DNA from: Lates calcarifer
Taxonomy: Eukaryota; Chordata; Actinopteri; Centropomidae
DNA: 64,000 nucleotides
Direction: 5' to 3'
Assembly (NCBI RefSeq): GCF_001640805.2
Contig: NC_066838.1
Span: 13,601,632 to 13,665,631, forward strand
A model generated the notes under the pieces. That model ran no database searches, was not told the origin of the DNA, and saw only the letters and a program-made list of their open reading frames with translations. A program made the translations under genes and the position numbers. Positions 25,201 to 37,900 of the stretch are shown one piece after another (within the stretch, counting starts at the first letter, position 1; the number at the start of each line of letters is the position of its first letter).

Positions 25201-28200
25201 GAGATCCAGTTTGAGTTGTTTGACAAGGACATCGATCAGGATGACTTCCTCGGAAGGTGTGTCTTTCACAGCTGCAGGCTGCATGGCTCTTGTGACTAAA
25301 GGAACATGACAGTAAAAAGGAGATAAAGTATTGATTTAAGTCTTGTTTTCACAGGTTCAAGCTTGGCCTACGAGATATCATCAGCGCACAATTCATTGAT
25401 ACGGTGTGTGACAGATATTTGAAATGATTTCAACATTTCAACAACTTAACAAATGATTTGTAAATTTAACATTTCTGTGCTGATCTTGTTCTAGTGGTAC
25501 ACTCTAAATGATGTGAAGTCAGGCCGAGTTCACCTGATGCTGGAGTGGCTGCCCAGAGTCTCTGACCTACACAGACTGGAACCGGTTAGATATTTTATTT
25601 TTTTATTCTCTTTTTATTTAAATAGACCAAGGTTATAGAAAATATTGTAGTACATGTAATAAAACTTAGGGGGCCTGACATTAGATTTAAGTTAAATTTT
25701 CTAACTCATAATTTTGACTTGGCATGAATATTTTCTTCAAATAATAATGAACTTTTATTTTTTGAGTCTTTAATTTGAAACAGGATTTCTGCTTTTTTCA
25801 GAACTGAATGAACCTCCTACCTGTAGGAACTTTAAGATGGGAAAGACCAGAATATAAGATAAAGTTTTACTTCAGATGAGTCGTGCAATGCAGGATTTGG
25901 TGTAATGAGTCTTTTGAACAGGAATAACAAAGAGCCCACAGAGCTCATTCTCACTGAAGGATATATTGTTCAAGTCAAGTTAATATGAGGCTTCAGCAGT
26001 TTGAGTTAACCAAATTAAGTGAATATCTTCCAAAGTCACAACAGTTTTGGTCTAATATTCCCACTTTGTGTTTCCATGGACTGTGGTTATTTTCGGATGG
26101 ATGCTTTCCTATGTGGCTGGACACAACAACAATAATAAGGCGCCCACTTGATTCGTTTAACCTCATATTAACTTCAGCTGAACTTTAGAATGCATTTTTG
26201 CACAGAACAACTATTGCGGCTTTTGCCCCCAATCTTTTCAAGTGGATTTGTGTTAGGAGCCAGGAGGGACAGAAGGAATTATAATAGCAAGCTTGAAAAT
26301 ATTTAAATAAAAACCTAGCCATTAAATGGTACATCTTGTACTGTGAGAGCCCAGAACCATTGTTTTCTTGCTCTGTTGTTTGGTTTCTATGGCAGATAGA
26401 ACAGTTTCTAATCAGCAGGAAAGAACAACCACTTATGCGGCGAGGTATAAGAAGTACGTAAAGTCATAATGAACTTATCTTTTGCAGATGCTTTGTGTGG
26501 ATTAGTTTGTTTATGTTAATATCGTTGTTGGTAGGGTTGCAAAAGAATTTTCACCACGACTTTCTTATCTCACAATAAGTTTTACTTAAACTCTCTCCCT
26601 GTTCTTTTTCTCTCTCTCTCTCTTTCTGTGACATAATTTCCTGCTTCCTACAGATCCTGCAGTACCAGTCCCTGCAGTCGTACCAGAACAAGGTTGTACC
26701 ATCAGCAGCTGTGCTGTTTGTGTATGTGGAGCGTGCCCACGGCCTGCCGGTGAGATCATATCCATGAGTCCACAGGGTTCTATTTGTTGTTTATTATGAT
26801 GTGTTTTTCCTCTCTCCAAAGAGTGGAGAAATACAATGGTTGCTTTTAGTGGCACTGTACTGCATAGAGCACTGTAGTGTGCCAATACAGCTGCATGCTC
26901 ATTTATATATTAAATCATAGGTCATGTAATGGGTGTTAGATTTAGTAGATGCTGTTAATTTGTTGATTCCATCATTTTTTGTGTGACTTTTCAGTTGAAG
27001 AAGAGTGGAAAGGAGCCAAAAGTTGGGGCTGAGATAATCCTCAAAGGCGTTTCACACAAAACCAAGGTAGGTTCATGACTTTCGCACTGACCTTATGTAT
27101 GCAACAGTTGTTTGAAAAAAGGTTTTAATGCTTCTATTGGTTCTTTCCCAAGGTTTGTGAGCGCTCCACATCTCCTCGATGGGATGAAGCCTTTCATTAT
27201 TTGATTCGTGACCCCAGAGATGAAACACTCACAGTCAAGGTGAGAATCTTTAATAGCATCTGGATTTCTACTTTTTGTCTGAACTGTGTGGCTGCAAGGC
27301 AGATCAAATGTCTGAAACACGTTTGTGTATCTGTATGTGTGTGTTTTCCTCTAGCTTTCCCACAGCTGGGGCCAGGCCCTCGGGTCCCTGACGCTTCCTC
27401 TCAGGGAGGTGCTGGCTGAGCCGGGCTTGGTGCTGGACCGCTGGCTCAGTCTGGATGGAGCTCTGCCAGAGAGCCAGATCCTACTGAGGGCCACACTCAA
27501 GGTACTGACAATATGCTGTGTATTTTTTCTACGCTGCAGTATGTGTGCATGTGAGCAATGTCCTGTTTGTGATTTATTCTGCACTGAATCCCTTGTGTTT
27601 TTGTAGCTCAGAGATATTTCTGTTTTCAGAATCACTGTTGCAGTGTACTGAAGATTGTACTTTATGCACCTCATACAGAATATTATACTGAAAACTGAAA
27701 TATAACACATATTCCACACAATGTCACCAGTCTCATGTCAGAATGTGAAGCTGGAAACAAAAGCCAATTAGCTTAGCTTAGCACAAAGACTGGAAACAGG
27801 TGGAAACTGCTAGCCTGACTTTGTCTAAATTAAAAAATCCATCTACCACCACCTCTGAAGCTCATTACTTAACTCTTTATATCTTGTGTAAAAATGACAA
27901 GTTGTAGTTTTCCTGGCCAGTGGTCTCTGCTGGTTGCCTGGCAACCTCACAGTGGCAACAAGGCTCCAGGAAATTGTTGCATAACCCCATTAAACCACTT
28001 TTTTTTTCATTCAAGTTTTGGTACAGATTAAACAAATGAAATTTAATGTGTTACACAGTAAACTGCAGAGATGGTGGTTGGGCAGGTGTTTCCCTCAGTT
28101 TTCAGTATTTATGTAGTGACAGCTTCATATTTACCATACATACATGAATGTGGAATCAAGGTTTGAGGAGTTCACTCATTATATACACTCAGTTGGCAGT

Positions 28201-29789
28201 TTATTAGGTACACTTAATTAAAACTAAAGCAGTCTAATGCAACAGTCCTGCTATAAATCCCACCGCCATGTAATAACGTTCAGTTTGTGTTAAAACTGTT
28301 TTAGAGAGGTGTTGATTCAACTTCATGGTCATTTTTGAGGCTGTAGTCTATTTTACCTACCCCATTTATATCAATGAGGGTAGGCTGAATAACAGAAACA
28401 CCTCTCTCTGTCATGCATTTCAGCTCAGCAGCACCACAAACTACATCCTCTAAAATGATCACACAGTTGAATCCACACTTCTCTAAAGCAGTTTCAACAA
28501 AGACAGTAGTATTATAACCTTCACAAAGTTAGAATTCATTGCAGGAATGTTGTATAAGTTTTAGTTAGGATTTCCATATATATATTCCAGATCTTGGACA
28601 CTCAGCTGGCGGTGTGTCGTGGGACTTCAGGGGACGCAGGTAATGACACCAGCGGAGACGAAGTCATCCCCAGATGGATTCCATCCCACCTAGACCTCAG
28701 ACACAGAGGTGGATTCTCCATGTGAGTCACATGCAATAGCATCAATGCCTGACTGTGTCTGCCTCTACTGTAAAGAGACTTGTAATCAGGGTTTCCTTTT
28801 TGGCTGTTTTCTAGTATATTTCTTTCTGTAAAAACACCAATTCCCAATGCTTTTTTCTTGGTTTATGTTTCTTTTGCTTATGTATAAAAAGATATCATCA
28901 AAATATTAACCAGATTTTCTCCGCTGTGTCTGTAGAGGTGGTGATAATGGGAGCACAACAAGCCAGGTGAAGCTTACCTTGGGCTACTCCACAGAGGAGA
29001 ACAGGCTTTTCATCACTGTTCACTCCTGCAGGTGACATACATTATTCTTTTATCATCACATTTTAGACCCAGAGCAGTCAGTATCATCATACATTGTCAA
29101 CATGATTGCTATGTATCCACAGAGCCCTGGCAGCCTGCTCCAAGGATGGTGCAGACCCGTATGTTTCCTTCATCCTGCTGCCTGACAAGAAGGGTACGAC
29201 CAAGCGGAGAACTGCCACCAAGAAGAGAGACCTCAACCCAGAATTCAATGAAAGGTAAGAAAAATAAGACGCTCGTGATAGTGAACAAACTAATGAAAGG
29301 ATGTCAATTGACCTCTCCCACTTCCTTTCCTTCTCTACAGGTTTGACTTCGATCTCTCTCTGGAGGAGTCCACACAGAGGAAACTGGACCTCTCTGTGAA
29401 GAACAGTGTCTCCTTCATGAGCAGAGAGAGGGAGCTCATCGGCAAGGTAGCTATCATCAGTCGCATCAGTTAGTTATTGCTCAAGCTCAGATAAATGTCT
29501 CAGTGTTGATGTAGTCACTATCATAAGATACAAGAGATACAGAAATGTGACACATCATCTTCTTTCATTTCCTTGTGCGCAGTTGCAGCTGGACCTGAAC
29601 CAAATAGACCTAAAGACAGGTGTCACACAATGGTAAGAATTTAAACAGCTACTTGACAATATTGTGTAATAATAAGAGTTATACTGACAAATTTCTGTGC
29701 AAATATTATTTTATGATATAACATTAAAACAATAAATTGTATCATTTCTTGTTTTTTCCAGGTACGATTTGGTAGCAGAGACCAACTAG
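15266..29789 (+). CDS. esyt1: esyt1: extended synaptotagmin-1, complete except for an apparent 1-nt frameshift at the end of exon 1
   Basis: Thirty-one coding exons: 15266-15605, 16723-16764, 18494-18628, 18881-18954, 19173-19245, 19338-19427, 19533-19588, 20970-21090, 21275-21451, 21947-22029, 22204-22252, 22562-22651, 23208-23303, 23392-23463, 23543-23629, 23912-24061, 24627-24809, 24901-25077, 25174-25256, 25355-25403, 25495-25584, 26654-26749, 26995-27066, 27153-27239, 27355-27501, 28591-28721, 28936-29031, 29123-29254, 29341-29446, 29582-29631, 29762-29789. They sum to 3262 nt, one more than a multiple of three; without the extra base the product is 1086 aa. Order: hydrophobic ER hairpin (37-74), SMP lipid-transfer domain (about 115-310), C2A (311-443), C2B (444-578), Pro/Ser/Thr linker (579-639), C2C (640-772), C2D (773-906), C2E. 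C2A and C2C keep Ca2+-loop Asp motifs (GKSDPY; DKDPDQDDFLG and DKDIDQDDFLG). The protein tethers ER to plasma membrane and moves glycerolipids in response to Ca2+. Confidence 0.93.
15594..15607 (+). other. Apparent +1 frameshift at the esyt1 exon 1 / intron 1 junction
   Basis: Exon 1 reads ...RDLPPL and then one spare G before the GTAAGG donor (phase 1). Exon 2 must start in phase 0 to read VNFPDVEKVEWLNK. Other E-Syt1 proteins have a Trp codon here (human RELPAWVSFPDVEK). Loss of one base from CCTCCCTTGG would restore a Pro-Trp join. As printed, splicing would give a stop at the end of exon 2 after about 126 aa. All other junctions are in phase, so an assembly error in short homopolymers or a polymorphic indel is likeliest. 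Confidence 0.8.
15606..18493 (+). other. esyt1 introns 1 and 2 (around the 42-nt exon 2)
   Basis: Intron 1 (15606-16722) carries a 41-bp GT microsatellite at 16242-16282. Intron 2 (16765-18493) is AT-rich with no recognised element. Neither shows a nested gene on either strand. Confidence 0.6.
16242..16282. repeat. (GT)n microsatellite in esyt1 intron 1
   Basis: About 20 uninterrupted TG dinucleotides. Confidence 0.95.
19589..20969 (+). other. esyt1 intron 7
   Basis: GTGAGT donor to TTTGCAG acceptor, 1.4 kb, AT-rich. Nothing recognised. The overlapping open frames on both strands near its 3' end are shadows of exon 8. Confidence 0.6.
22745..22905. repeat. Possible short interspersed repeat in esyt1 intron 12
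   Basis: A TTTATTTATTTA stretch is followed by a run containing AGAGAGACAGGAAAAATAGG and CTGGCTGGAATCAAACACTG. The second block resembles the degenerate B-box-like end of a common fish interspersed repeat. The family assignment is from memory and weak. Confidence 0.35.
25585..26653 (+). other. esyt1 intron 21
   Basis: GTTAGA donor (weaker than its neighbours) to CCTACAG acceptor. AT-rich, with no gene or repeat that I recognise. Confidence 0.5.
27740..28170. repeat. Dispersed inverted-repeat element, copy 1 (esyt1 intron 25)
   Basis: Begins with GTGAAGCTGGAAACAAAAGC, includes CTTAGCTTAGCACAAAGACT, and ends with CAGCTTCATATTTACCATAC. The same blocks recur at 36859-37322 and 57968-58200. The termini are eroded compared with the 36.9-kb copy. 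Confidence 0.6.
28184..28577. mobile_element. MITE-like element, copy 1 (esyt1 intron 25)
   Basis: Starts with the terminal motif TACACTCAGTTGGCAGTTTA followed by TTAGGTACAC. Internal blocks AGAGAGGTGTTG and CCCCATTTATATCAATGAGG match, in altered order or orientation, a second copy at 61213-61389. The right terminal repeat is degraded just before exon 26 at 28591. The terminus resembles those of Tc1/mariner-type elements seen in fish. There is no transposase frame, so it would be non-autonomous. Confidence 0.6.
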
Positions 29790-31674
29790 AAGAACCTGTG
29801 TTTGATCTTCAGTAATATATAACAATGTGTTGCTTCTGTGATCTGTGATTTGTGTGTTTGTATATTCAGCTTAAATTAAAATTTCCACCATCACTGAAGA
29901 AAAAAAATGATGACATATATGCTTCACAAAAACACAGTCCATCAGTATTTATGACACTTTACATGTAGCTTATCATCCATGAAGTGTTAACTGTGCTAAA
30001 CCCATGGACAGATTCTTCAGTAGAATATTTTGGCTGAATAGATATTTGATAAAAATGCAACTATGTTGCACAACCTACCAAGTTTCTATATGTTTAGAAG
30101 CATGTACAAGTCCTATTTGAATTTTATTTACAAAAGGGCTTATGCTGTGGTTAATATTCTATGATGTGACAATGTTTTATGGATCTACAGCATCCGACAC
30201 AACTGAAAACGATTCTTTAAAATTTTGTTTTTTACAATCTTCAAACAATTCCCGAGATTACTTTGTTTATATACGTTTATATTATTGCCTTAAGTATTAC
30301 AAAACTGTGCAAGTTTGTCAGTGTTCATGAATTATGTTCCAGATGAAGTTTTATATGTTTTAACCAGAACTTTCTGAAAGTTACTTTTATAAATCAGAGT
30401 ATTACAAACGTAGACCCTCACATTACCACTGAAAACAGAGGTATGATACTGTAAGCAGAGTCTAAATCACTGTGCTTTTATGAAGAGAAAACTTTGTAGA
30501 TACTGAAAACACATTGCTAGATGTTCTTACAACCAAATGCTTCTTTGTGTTTGTATGTGTTTGTAGTGCTAAATGCAAGAGGCCAATGCTTCTGGCCATG
30601 TTTATATTTTGTTGGGTTTTTTTTAGCTAAACAGTTATGAGAAGCAGGAAAATATTGTACGGCTGTGGTGAGGCAGCTTCTACGTCACCTCACCACAAAA
30701 GGTTTAGACAATGATTTGTGGTAATGGAAAGAAAATAAAAAGTATTTAAATTTTCAGAAATGAAGAAGAAAACTGCTGTGCTTTGACATGATTTGAACAT
30801 ATCATCATGTAGCTGCTGAAGTTCTTGATTAAAGTTTGCACTCTCATGAACCAAACTAGTTTTGTGGCTTCGTTTTTGTGTAAAAATAATTTTCTATTTA
30901 ACTAAATTTTTAAAACTACATTTTTGGGTTGTTTTGGTAAAGTGCCATGGTCACATCTTGCCACCAGGCAGCGATAAAGTGCAGACAAACCCTCCCCTTT
31001 CCGTCCAGCTGTAAGGGGGCTCGCTGCCTACAGATGTGAGGGGGCGGGGAAAAGGAAAAAGAACTGATTGGCAGGTATTTGAGCCAACGGGTGTGCCGCC
31101 TTCCCCCCCTCCCTCTACAGATAGGGGGCGGGACAGGAGAAGAAAACCTGCCCTCTGAGTGGAGGCAGCAGCAAAGAGCTTAATCAGGATCACACAACAA
31201 TAATGAATGGAAACACGTCGTAGCCAAGAAAGTTGAGCAGCAACTAAAAGTAACTGTTCGGCGTCTGAAAGTTATCTGTCGCGGAGGGAAATATGTCGTA
31301 AGTAATGGATTGGCCAGGCAAATTAGAAACTACTCTCTGGAAGAGAAAGCAGCTGCGCTTTTGTTACTTTTGAAAATAAGTTCTGAAGAGGAAACTACAG
31401 TGGAATACACTGTAAAAACCTAAACTCGTGAATACGTGTAAATGGCATTTTGGGACAGTGATACGAGACTCCTGCGCTGTCAGCTTTTTATCTCGGTGTG
31501 GAGATAAGTGGATTATTTGGATTCATCCGTTGATGATATTGTTGGAATACTTGGGAGATTTTATTTTTGATTTTTCTTTTTCCTTTTTGACTTGGATTAT
31601 CATCACTGAAAGAAGCCGAAGGATTGCCAAAGTTTCCAGTTGACGAGGGGATACAGTACTGCTGGGGGAGAAAG
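29790..31674 (+). other. esyt1 3' UTR, spacer and fmnl3 promoter/5' UTR
   Basis: The esyt1 3' UTR is AT-rich. An early ATTAAA lies about 85 bp after the stop, and AATAAA at 30734-30739 is a good distal signal. From about 30940 the DNA becomes GC-richer and contains the fmnl3 promoter and leader. No other gene is seen. Confidence 0.6.
31039..31134 (+). promoter_or_regulatory. Two GC boxes upstream of fmnl3
   Basis: GGGGGCGGGG at 31040-31049 and GGGGGCGGGA at 31124-31133 are Sp1/KLF-type sites about 85 bp apart and about 550-630 bp before the fmnl3 start codon. No TATA box is evident. The transcription start is not determined. Confidence 0.5.
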
Positions 31675-34600
31675 ATGGGTAATATAGAGAGTGTGGATGG
31701 CCAGTCGGAGATGAAGCATCACATCATGCCTCTGAAGGTGCCCATGCCTGACCCCACCGAGCTGGAGGAGAAATTTGCCATTGTTTTGGTGAGTTGTATT
31801 GATCTCAGTTTGTCACTGCGTGGTTTGACATGAGTTGAAGTGGTGATGGAGTTATTGTTTTAACTTGCGCCACTGTTGTTTTGACTCTAGCAGCCTCATA
31901 AATTTACAGTATACTCCATCCAAAATCAAAACAACATAGGTGTTGTTTCTGTAATAAAAAAAAAAAACAAGCAGATTTTTGCGCTCTATAGTGGGTGTGT
32001 ATTTACACTTCTCTGTCCTTACCGTCCATTACGAGCTGCTGATATATACTTTTTTTTTTTTTTTAATGAACCGACCTGTGCTGTCCCGCCCCTCATTCTC
32101 TGCCTGCGGTTCCCCCTCTCCTCTCCTCTCCTCTCCTGCGGTTCTTTTGTCTCCTCTAAAAGTCAGACAACTCAGCGTTTGGCTGAAGTGGCAAACACTG
32201 AGCACAGCATGGTTGAGAGTGTGGTGGGTGAGGGGAGGGGAGGGGAGGAGGTGTGGGGGCGGTGAAGGTTTTGTTCCACAGAGAGAAAGGACGTTACACT
32301 GTATATCCTTGACATTACAGCCCTTTTTCGTCTGGGTTTATTTCAAAATGTCTCGCTGCAGGGCCAAACCATCTGAAAACAACATTTTCTGAATTCCCCC
32401 AAAACTCCCACACCCGATGAGTTCGCCCCCCCCCCCCCCCTTTCCTCTTCACACTCTCCACATCTGGCTGGAGCTGAGCTGTCTGGGCGCTTTGTAGTAA
32501 TGAGCACACAGTCAACACCCACTTTTACCGTCCATCAGCACAGACAAGTGACTTCTGTCATCCCACGTCAAGGGAACATTTCATTTACTGGCGCATCACA
32601 CGAGGGGACTTTACACATTTTCACTTCATTGGGAACAGCCATGCAGAGTAAGAGTTAGAATCACTTCTGGTCAGGCTGTCATGGTTCATGACGAACTAAA
32701 GGGGTGTGTGCTGCCGCCAGTCATCTCCATTAATGAACTAATAAACAGAACATTAATAGGCAACTATTTGGATACCTTATTCATCGTTGAAGTCATACTT
32801 AAAGCAAAAATACCAAACATTTTCTGGTCCCAGCTCCTCTAATAAGAGCATATGTGATAGTAAATGGAATCAGACAGAACGTTTCAAGTCATCACCTTGG
32901 GCTTTAGAAACTTGTGGACAGTTTTTGTTATTTTCTGACCAAAGAATTTCTCAAATAATCAAGAAACTAAAGGTCAGATTAATAATAAAAAAAAGTACAG
33001 CTGCAGCCTTTTCACTTAAACATATTTTTGATCAAGTACTGTATTCAGCTACTTATGTGTACAAATCATAGAGCTATAGCAGTGGTGCAGGACCTGCAGG
33101 GTGAGGGGTCCTCTAAGGGGTCCCAAGATAAATTTGAGGATTCGCCATATGATTAAAGAGAGAGGTTGCTCAGCAGTGAGCAGAGGCTTTTACTTTTTAA
33201 GTGGATCTAAAGAGTATACGAGTATTTCCCAAGTTACGTAATCTGACAGTCTCTTAGTAACTGCCCACATCTGAACTGAGGCCATAACCTGTAGTAAGAG
33301 GTCACAAGTGCGTCATTGGGTTCACTGGGGGTCACGAGCCATATGACATGGCCTATAGTTAGGTAATGATATCAGTAGGAAATAGTTACATCAGGATTTC
33401 ACACTGGTCTCCTCACGGTGTCTGTATGTAACTGGTAGAGTATCCTTCATGTAATATTACTCACAAGATTTTTGTTTGAGTTGTGTATTTGAATAGTGTG
33501 TCCACCCCCTGCCGTGCTCCACACACATGCAAACAGAAAACAGAAACCTCAGTAACACCACTCCAACTTGTTGCTCTGTTACAGTTTGAGTAATCCAGAC
33601 TCGGATGCTGCAGAGTCAGACACATTTAAAATACAGTTTTTTGTGTAGAGAAAAGACTACCTATCTGTTTATTTATTTAATTTTTTGTTAAACAGTGGCA
33701 TGAGGGTTTCTCACAGGTGCTTATTTTATGCTCCATACCTCCACATTTCAACATAACCACACCCAGCCTTGGTTTTCAGCTGTTTAAGACCTTAATTACA
33801 GTATCAGGCAGTAAAGAGCTGAGATCCTCACAGCAGCACTCAGATAGTCTCATTCTTGAATACTGTGTGGACCCTCCATGTTTCTGGAGTGAAGCCATTA
33901 TTTGCTTGCCAGAGCTATCAGCAGCCATATATGAGGAGACTAGCACAGCAAGAAGCCATTCAAGGCCTGCTTGTTAACTGCTGCGCTAAGTCCCAGCCAT
34001 TATGACAATTATACACCGTACTACACTGTACAGTAAGCGCTATTATGACAGCTCAAGTTGTGTCTCTCTCACGCAGATGACTCACTGGTTGGGTAAGTGA
34101 GTGAAATGACAAGAAATTGTAGGCGATTGTAATTTTTTTTCCCCCATATGACTAGTGGGTTAACTGGCCTAAAAAAGATTTGTAGCCGTCACATTTTCCT
34201 TGAAGAAAGCCTGGAAATCATTTTATATCAACATTCACCCTGCCCTAGAGACCAGTGCAGTCTGCAGTTGTTTGCCCTTAAACACAACGTCAGTCCCTGT
34301 TATTATGTTCAGCCGTGCAGAGCAGATGATTTCTATGCAAGAGGCAGTAGACTTAACATTTTCAGTTGTGTTTCTGACTGGGAAAAGTCTTCAAGCTCTC
34401 TAAATCTCACCCCCTCCCTCCCAGCCTACCCCACAGTAGCTCCAGATTTCCTTTACTTTGTGGGAAAGAACAGTGTGCTTGTATATTTTAGTGTTCTTAT
34501 CAGACAATGGTCTTCTCTCTGCCCTGCTTGCCCCTTGTTGCAAGATAAACGTACATCAAAAGCTTCTGTCTTTGTGGTTAGAGTTCTTCAGGAAGTCGAG

Positions 34601-34916
34601 GCCGTGACGCTGGCGTCTGGCCGTAGCTATACAGTACTTCTGGGTGCTCCTTCCAGACTATCATGTAGGCCAGAAATAGTGTGAGAGAGTTCACATGTTT
34701 TTTTTTTTTTTCTTCTCTAAACTGGGCAGATTTTTTTTTCAGTATTTGTAAGCAGAGACATAACTGGCTTTGTCACAGCCTCAACAAATAAAACACTCTC
34801 CATAAATGGATATTTTGAAATGGGTAATTTCCACTCCTCTGGACCACTGTGTTTCCTGCTTCATGATGGCATGCTGGTATAAATGGTTGTGTCTGCATCT
34901 GTGTGGTGGGTCTGCC

Positions 34917-34969
<53 letters not shown>

Positions 34970-37900
34970 ACTCTCTCTCTCTCAGACACAGCTCACAGAC
35001 ATCCCACTGGAATGACAGCAGCCCATAATGATGTCATGGGTGCAGCAGCCTTCGCCAGTGTAGTAATATCCCTGGACTAATGACTTTAACAGGCCTGCTC
35101 TACTGTAGATGGGTCTTAAGAAGAGGGGCGAGACCCCTGGGTTAGCTTCGACTACTTCATACAGTCTGCTAATAAAATGCCTGGGTCAGGTCTAACCCAG
35201 CAGCATGTGCTAAAGGCATCGTATCACTTCTCGTCTTTTTTGTCCAGCATTGTCAGAAACAGCCTCAGCTCTGTCTTTTGTGGCTGGAAACAGCTGCCTG
35301 GCATATTCCTTTCTTCATTTTACAGAGGAAATTGCATTGTAGCCAGTGGTGGTTGTGGTTGGTTTGCTGTACAGTAAGAACTGTGTTCCTGCAGGCTGCT
35401 ACCGGTGCATAACATGCTGTTAGTTCGGCTAGAGATATAGATCTACCTAGACCTCACAGACAGACAAATGTAGATGCACAACATGGAAGCCATATTTGTT
35501 AAATTATGTCCTGGTAATTGGTAGTATTGTCTTGATAGTACTGGCTCTTTTCCCCTCTTTGTCCTTGGTAACTTTTACTTATTTCTTGGCTTTGTGTGAT
35601 TCCAAATGGAAGTGGAACCTCTCATTCACTCATCCAGTCAGTGTTTCCTACCTTCCCATTTCCTGAATTCACTCTCGCTGTGGGTCTGGCCTATAAAATA
35701 ACCTTCTCCATATGACTCTGCCCAATGATGTGAGACGGGTGAGTGGCATTTTCAAAGGTGTAAGTATGTCTGTGCCTGGGATCCTCTTTCAAAGTGCCTG
35801 TGCACCAATCCGCTGCTGGATTCCTGCGGTCTAGTCTAGGCTGAGGCCACAGGAGAACTCAGCGAGGGAAAATTCCCTTTCAACTGGCGGCCCGCCACTG
35901 TTCTTGGTTGTAATGACTTTACCAGCATTTTTAAACAGCGCACACATATTTAAGAGCTGTTACGGGAGCAGCATGGGATTATTTTCACCACTTGATTGCG
36001 CTGGAAACCATCCTAACTGATTTGTCTGACTCTGCTCAACTCTCCCCACATCTTTTATACTCTTGACATCAAGTTGCATCATGCGTAGATGTGCTGTCGC
36101 AGCTTTTCTTTTGAGGTTTGATTGTTCAAGAAGGAAGTCTCACCATTGCACCAAATGTTGGGAAAACTACAGAAGTTAGCATTTAGTCAGTGTTAGTAAA
36201 ATCAGACATGCTGACAATGTGACTCCAGCGCCCTGTCTGACATCACTGTTTCTTGATGGCTGAAGTCTAAAGAAAGCTGCCATGTCTGATAGATGCCACT
36301 CAAGTGGAACTAATGGAGTCAAGCTGTGCAATGTGTTTATTAGACATAAAACCTAAATCATTTTTATTTGTTTAATGGCGGTTTCAGTTTATTTATGTGC
36401 CTAATATGTCTACCACTCCCTTTCTCACACACATCATCGTCGCCGTTCCTCTTTTCTAAAAAGAGAAAATGTGTTTGTTACGTCACTCGAGTTGGCAGAG
36501 CTGTGTACATCTGGCTCAGCCACCCACCACCGCGTCCCAGGAAGAGGGGGATTATGGGAGTTGAGTGCACACAGTTAACTTGGTTTTAGAACAGCAGTGG
36601 AGGCTTGGGGGGGGGGGGGGGGTTCAGCACAAGGCTGTCCACCTGGCTCTCTATACCCTCAGGCTACAATTCCCCCAATCTGGGCCAGGCTTTATGGCGA
36701 GTTTTACTGCTTCTCTACCTCTCTCCTTGCAGTTATTTTGGAAAGCAAAGGTCAAGTTAAAGACCATGACTGAGCAGATGTTAACAGTCCGCATTCAACA
36801 TAGATTGTGTCTGAGATTTCTTCATGAGATCCACCTGAGTGGTTGGTTTTATTAAAAAGAAATAGTTAAACATCTTGGAAAGTATTTTTATTTGCTCTCA
36901 TTCCTAGAGTTAGAAGATCGATGTCACTCTTATGTCTGTACTGGAAATATGAAGCTACAGACAGCATCTGATTATCTTAGCTCAGCAGAAATTCTGGAAA
37001 CTGAAACAGCTAGTCTGGCTGTGTAAAAAGTTAAAACATCTGCCCACCATCACCTTAAGCACACTAATGAAAACAATATTTCTCATTTGTTTAATCCACA
37101 CAGAAACCAAAGTGTAAAATTGATAGTTTGTGGTTTGACAGGGCCAGGCTACCTGTTTACCTCTGTTTCTAAATACTGTTTCTAGTATTTGTGCTAAGCT
37201 GAGCTAACCAGTTGCTGGCTGTAGCTTCATGCTCAGCCATTAAGTATGAGAGTGGTATTGATCTTTTCATGGAAATCTCAGCAAGTAAATAGGTGTATTT
37301 CCAAAATGCCAAAATGTTTCTTTGAGTCAGACAGCCCTGTAAAGCTAAAGTGTAAGTGGTATTTGTTTACCTTTCAAGATTCTTTTTTAGGGATAGATTC
37401 GCTCTTTTTTGACTCCTCAGACTACAGCAACTAGTAAGACATAATGTTTGGATCTGGATTTCTTCATCTTTGCTCAGAAACTGCATGTGTTTGCCATTTA
37501 TATGCATATGTAAGTGTTTTTTGGTATGTGCATGTGTGTGTGCATTTGTGCGTGTCAGTGGGGGTTTGCATGCTCCTCTAATGCAGCTGCACCATGGCTG
37601 TAAGTTGGAGAAGCAGTTTCCTCCTCAATACAATGGGGACTCTGTCAGTCGGTGTTGTTTTAGAAAGGGGGCCTCATCCCCTGGTGCCTTTTGTGCCTCT
37701 ACACTCTTTTTACATGGATGCTTAGAGGAACCGCTGTAAGCTCATTTTGAGAGCCTGTGTATTATGCTACTATCCTTGATGCTACTTCTCTCATACAGTA
37801 GTGATGTAATGTAATTTCCCCAGCCCTTCCTGAAATGACATACAGTAGTCTTTCTTTATGTTGTCATTCCTCATTTCTCAAAGCTTTTACTGCCTTTTCA

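Noticed and set aside
34148..34684. 178-codon open frame in fmnl3 intron 1
   Set aside because: No domain, no good start, and composition like the surrounding intron. Chance open frame.
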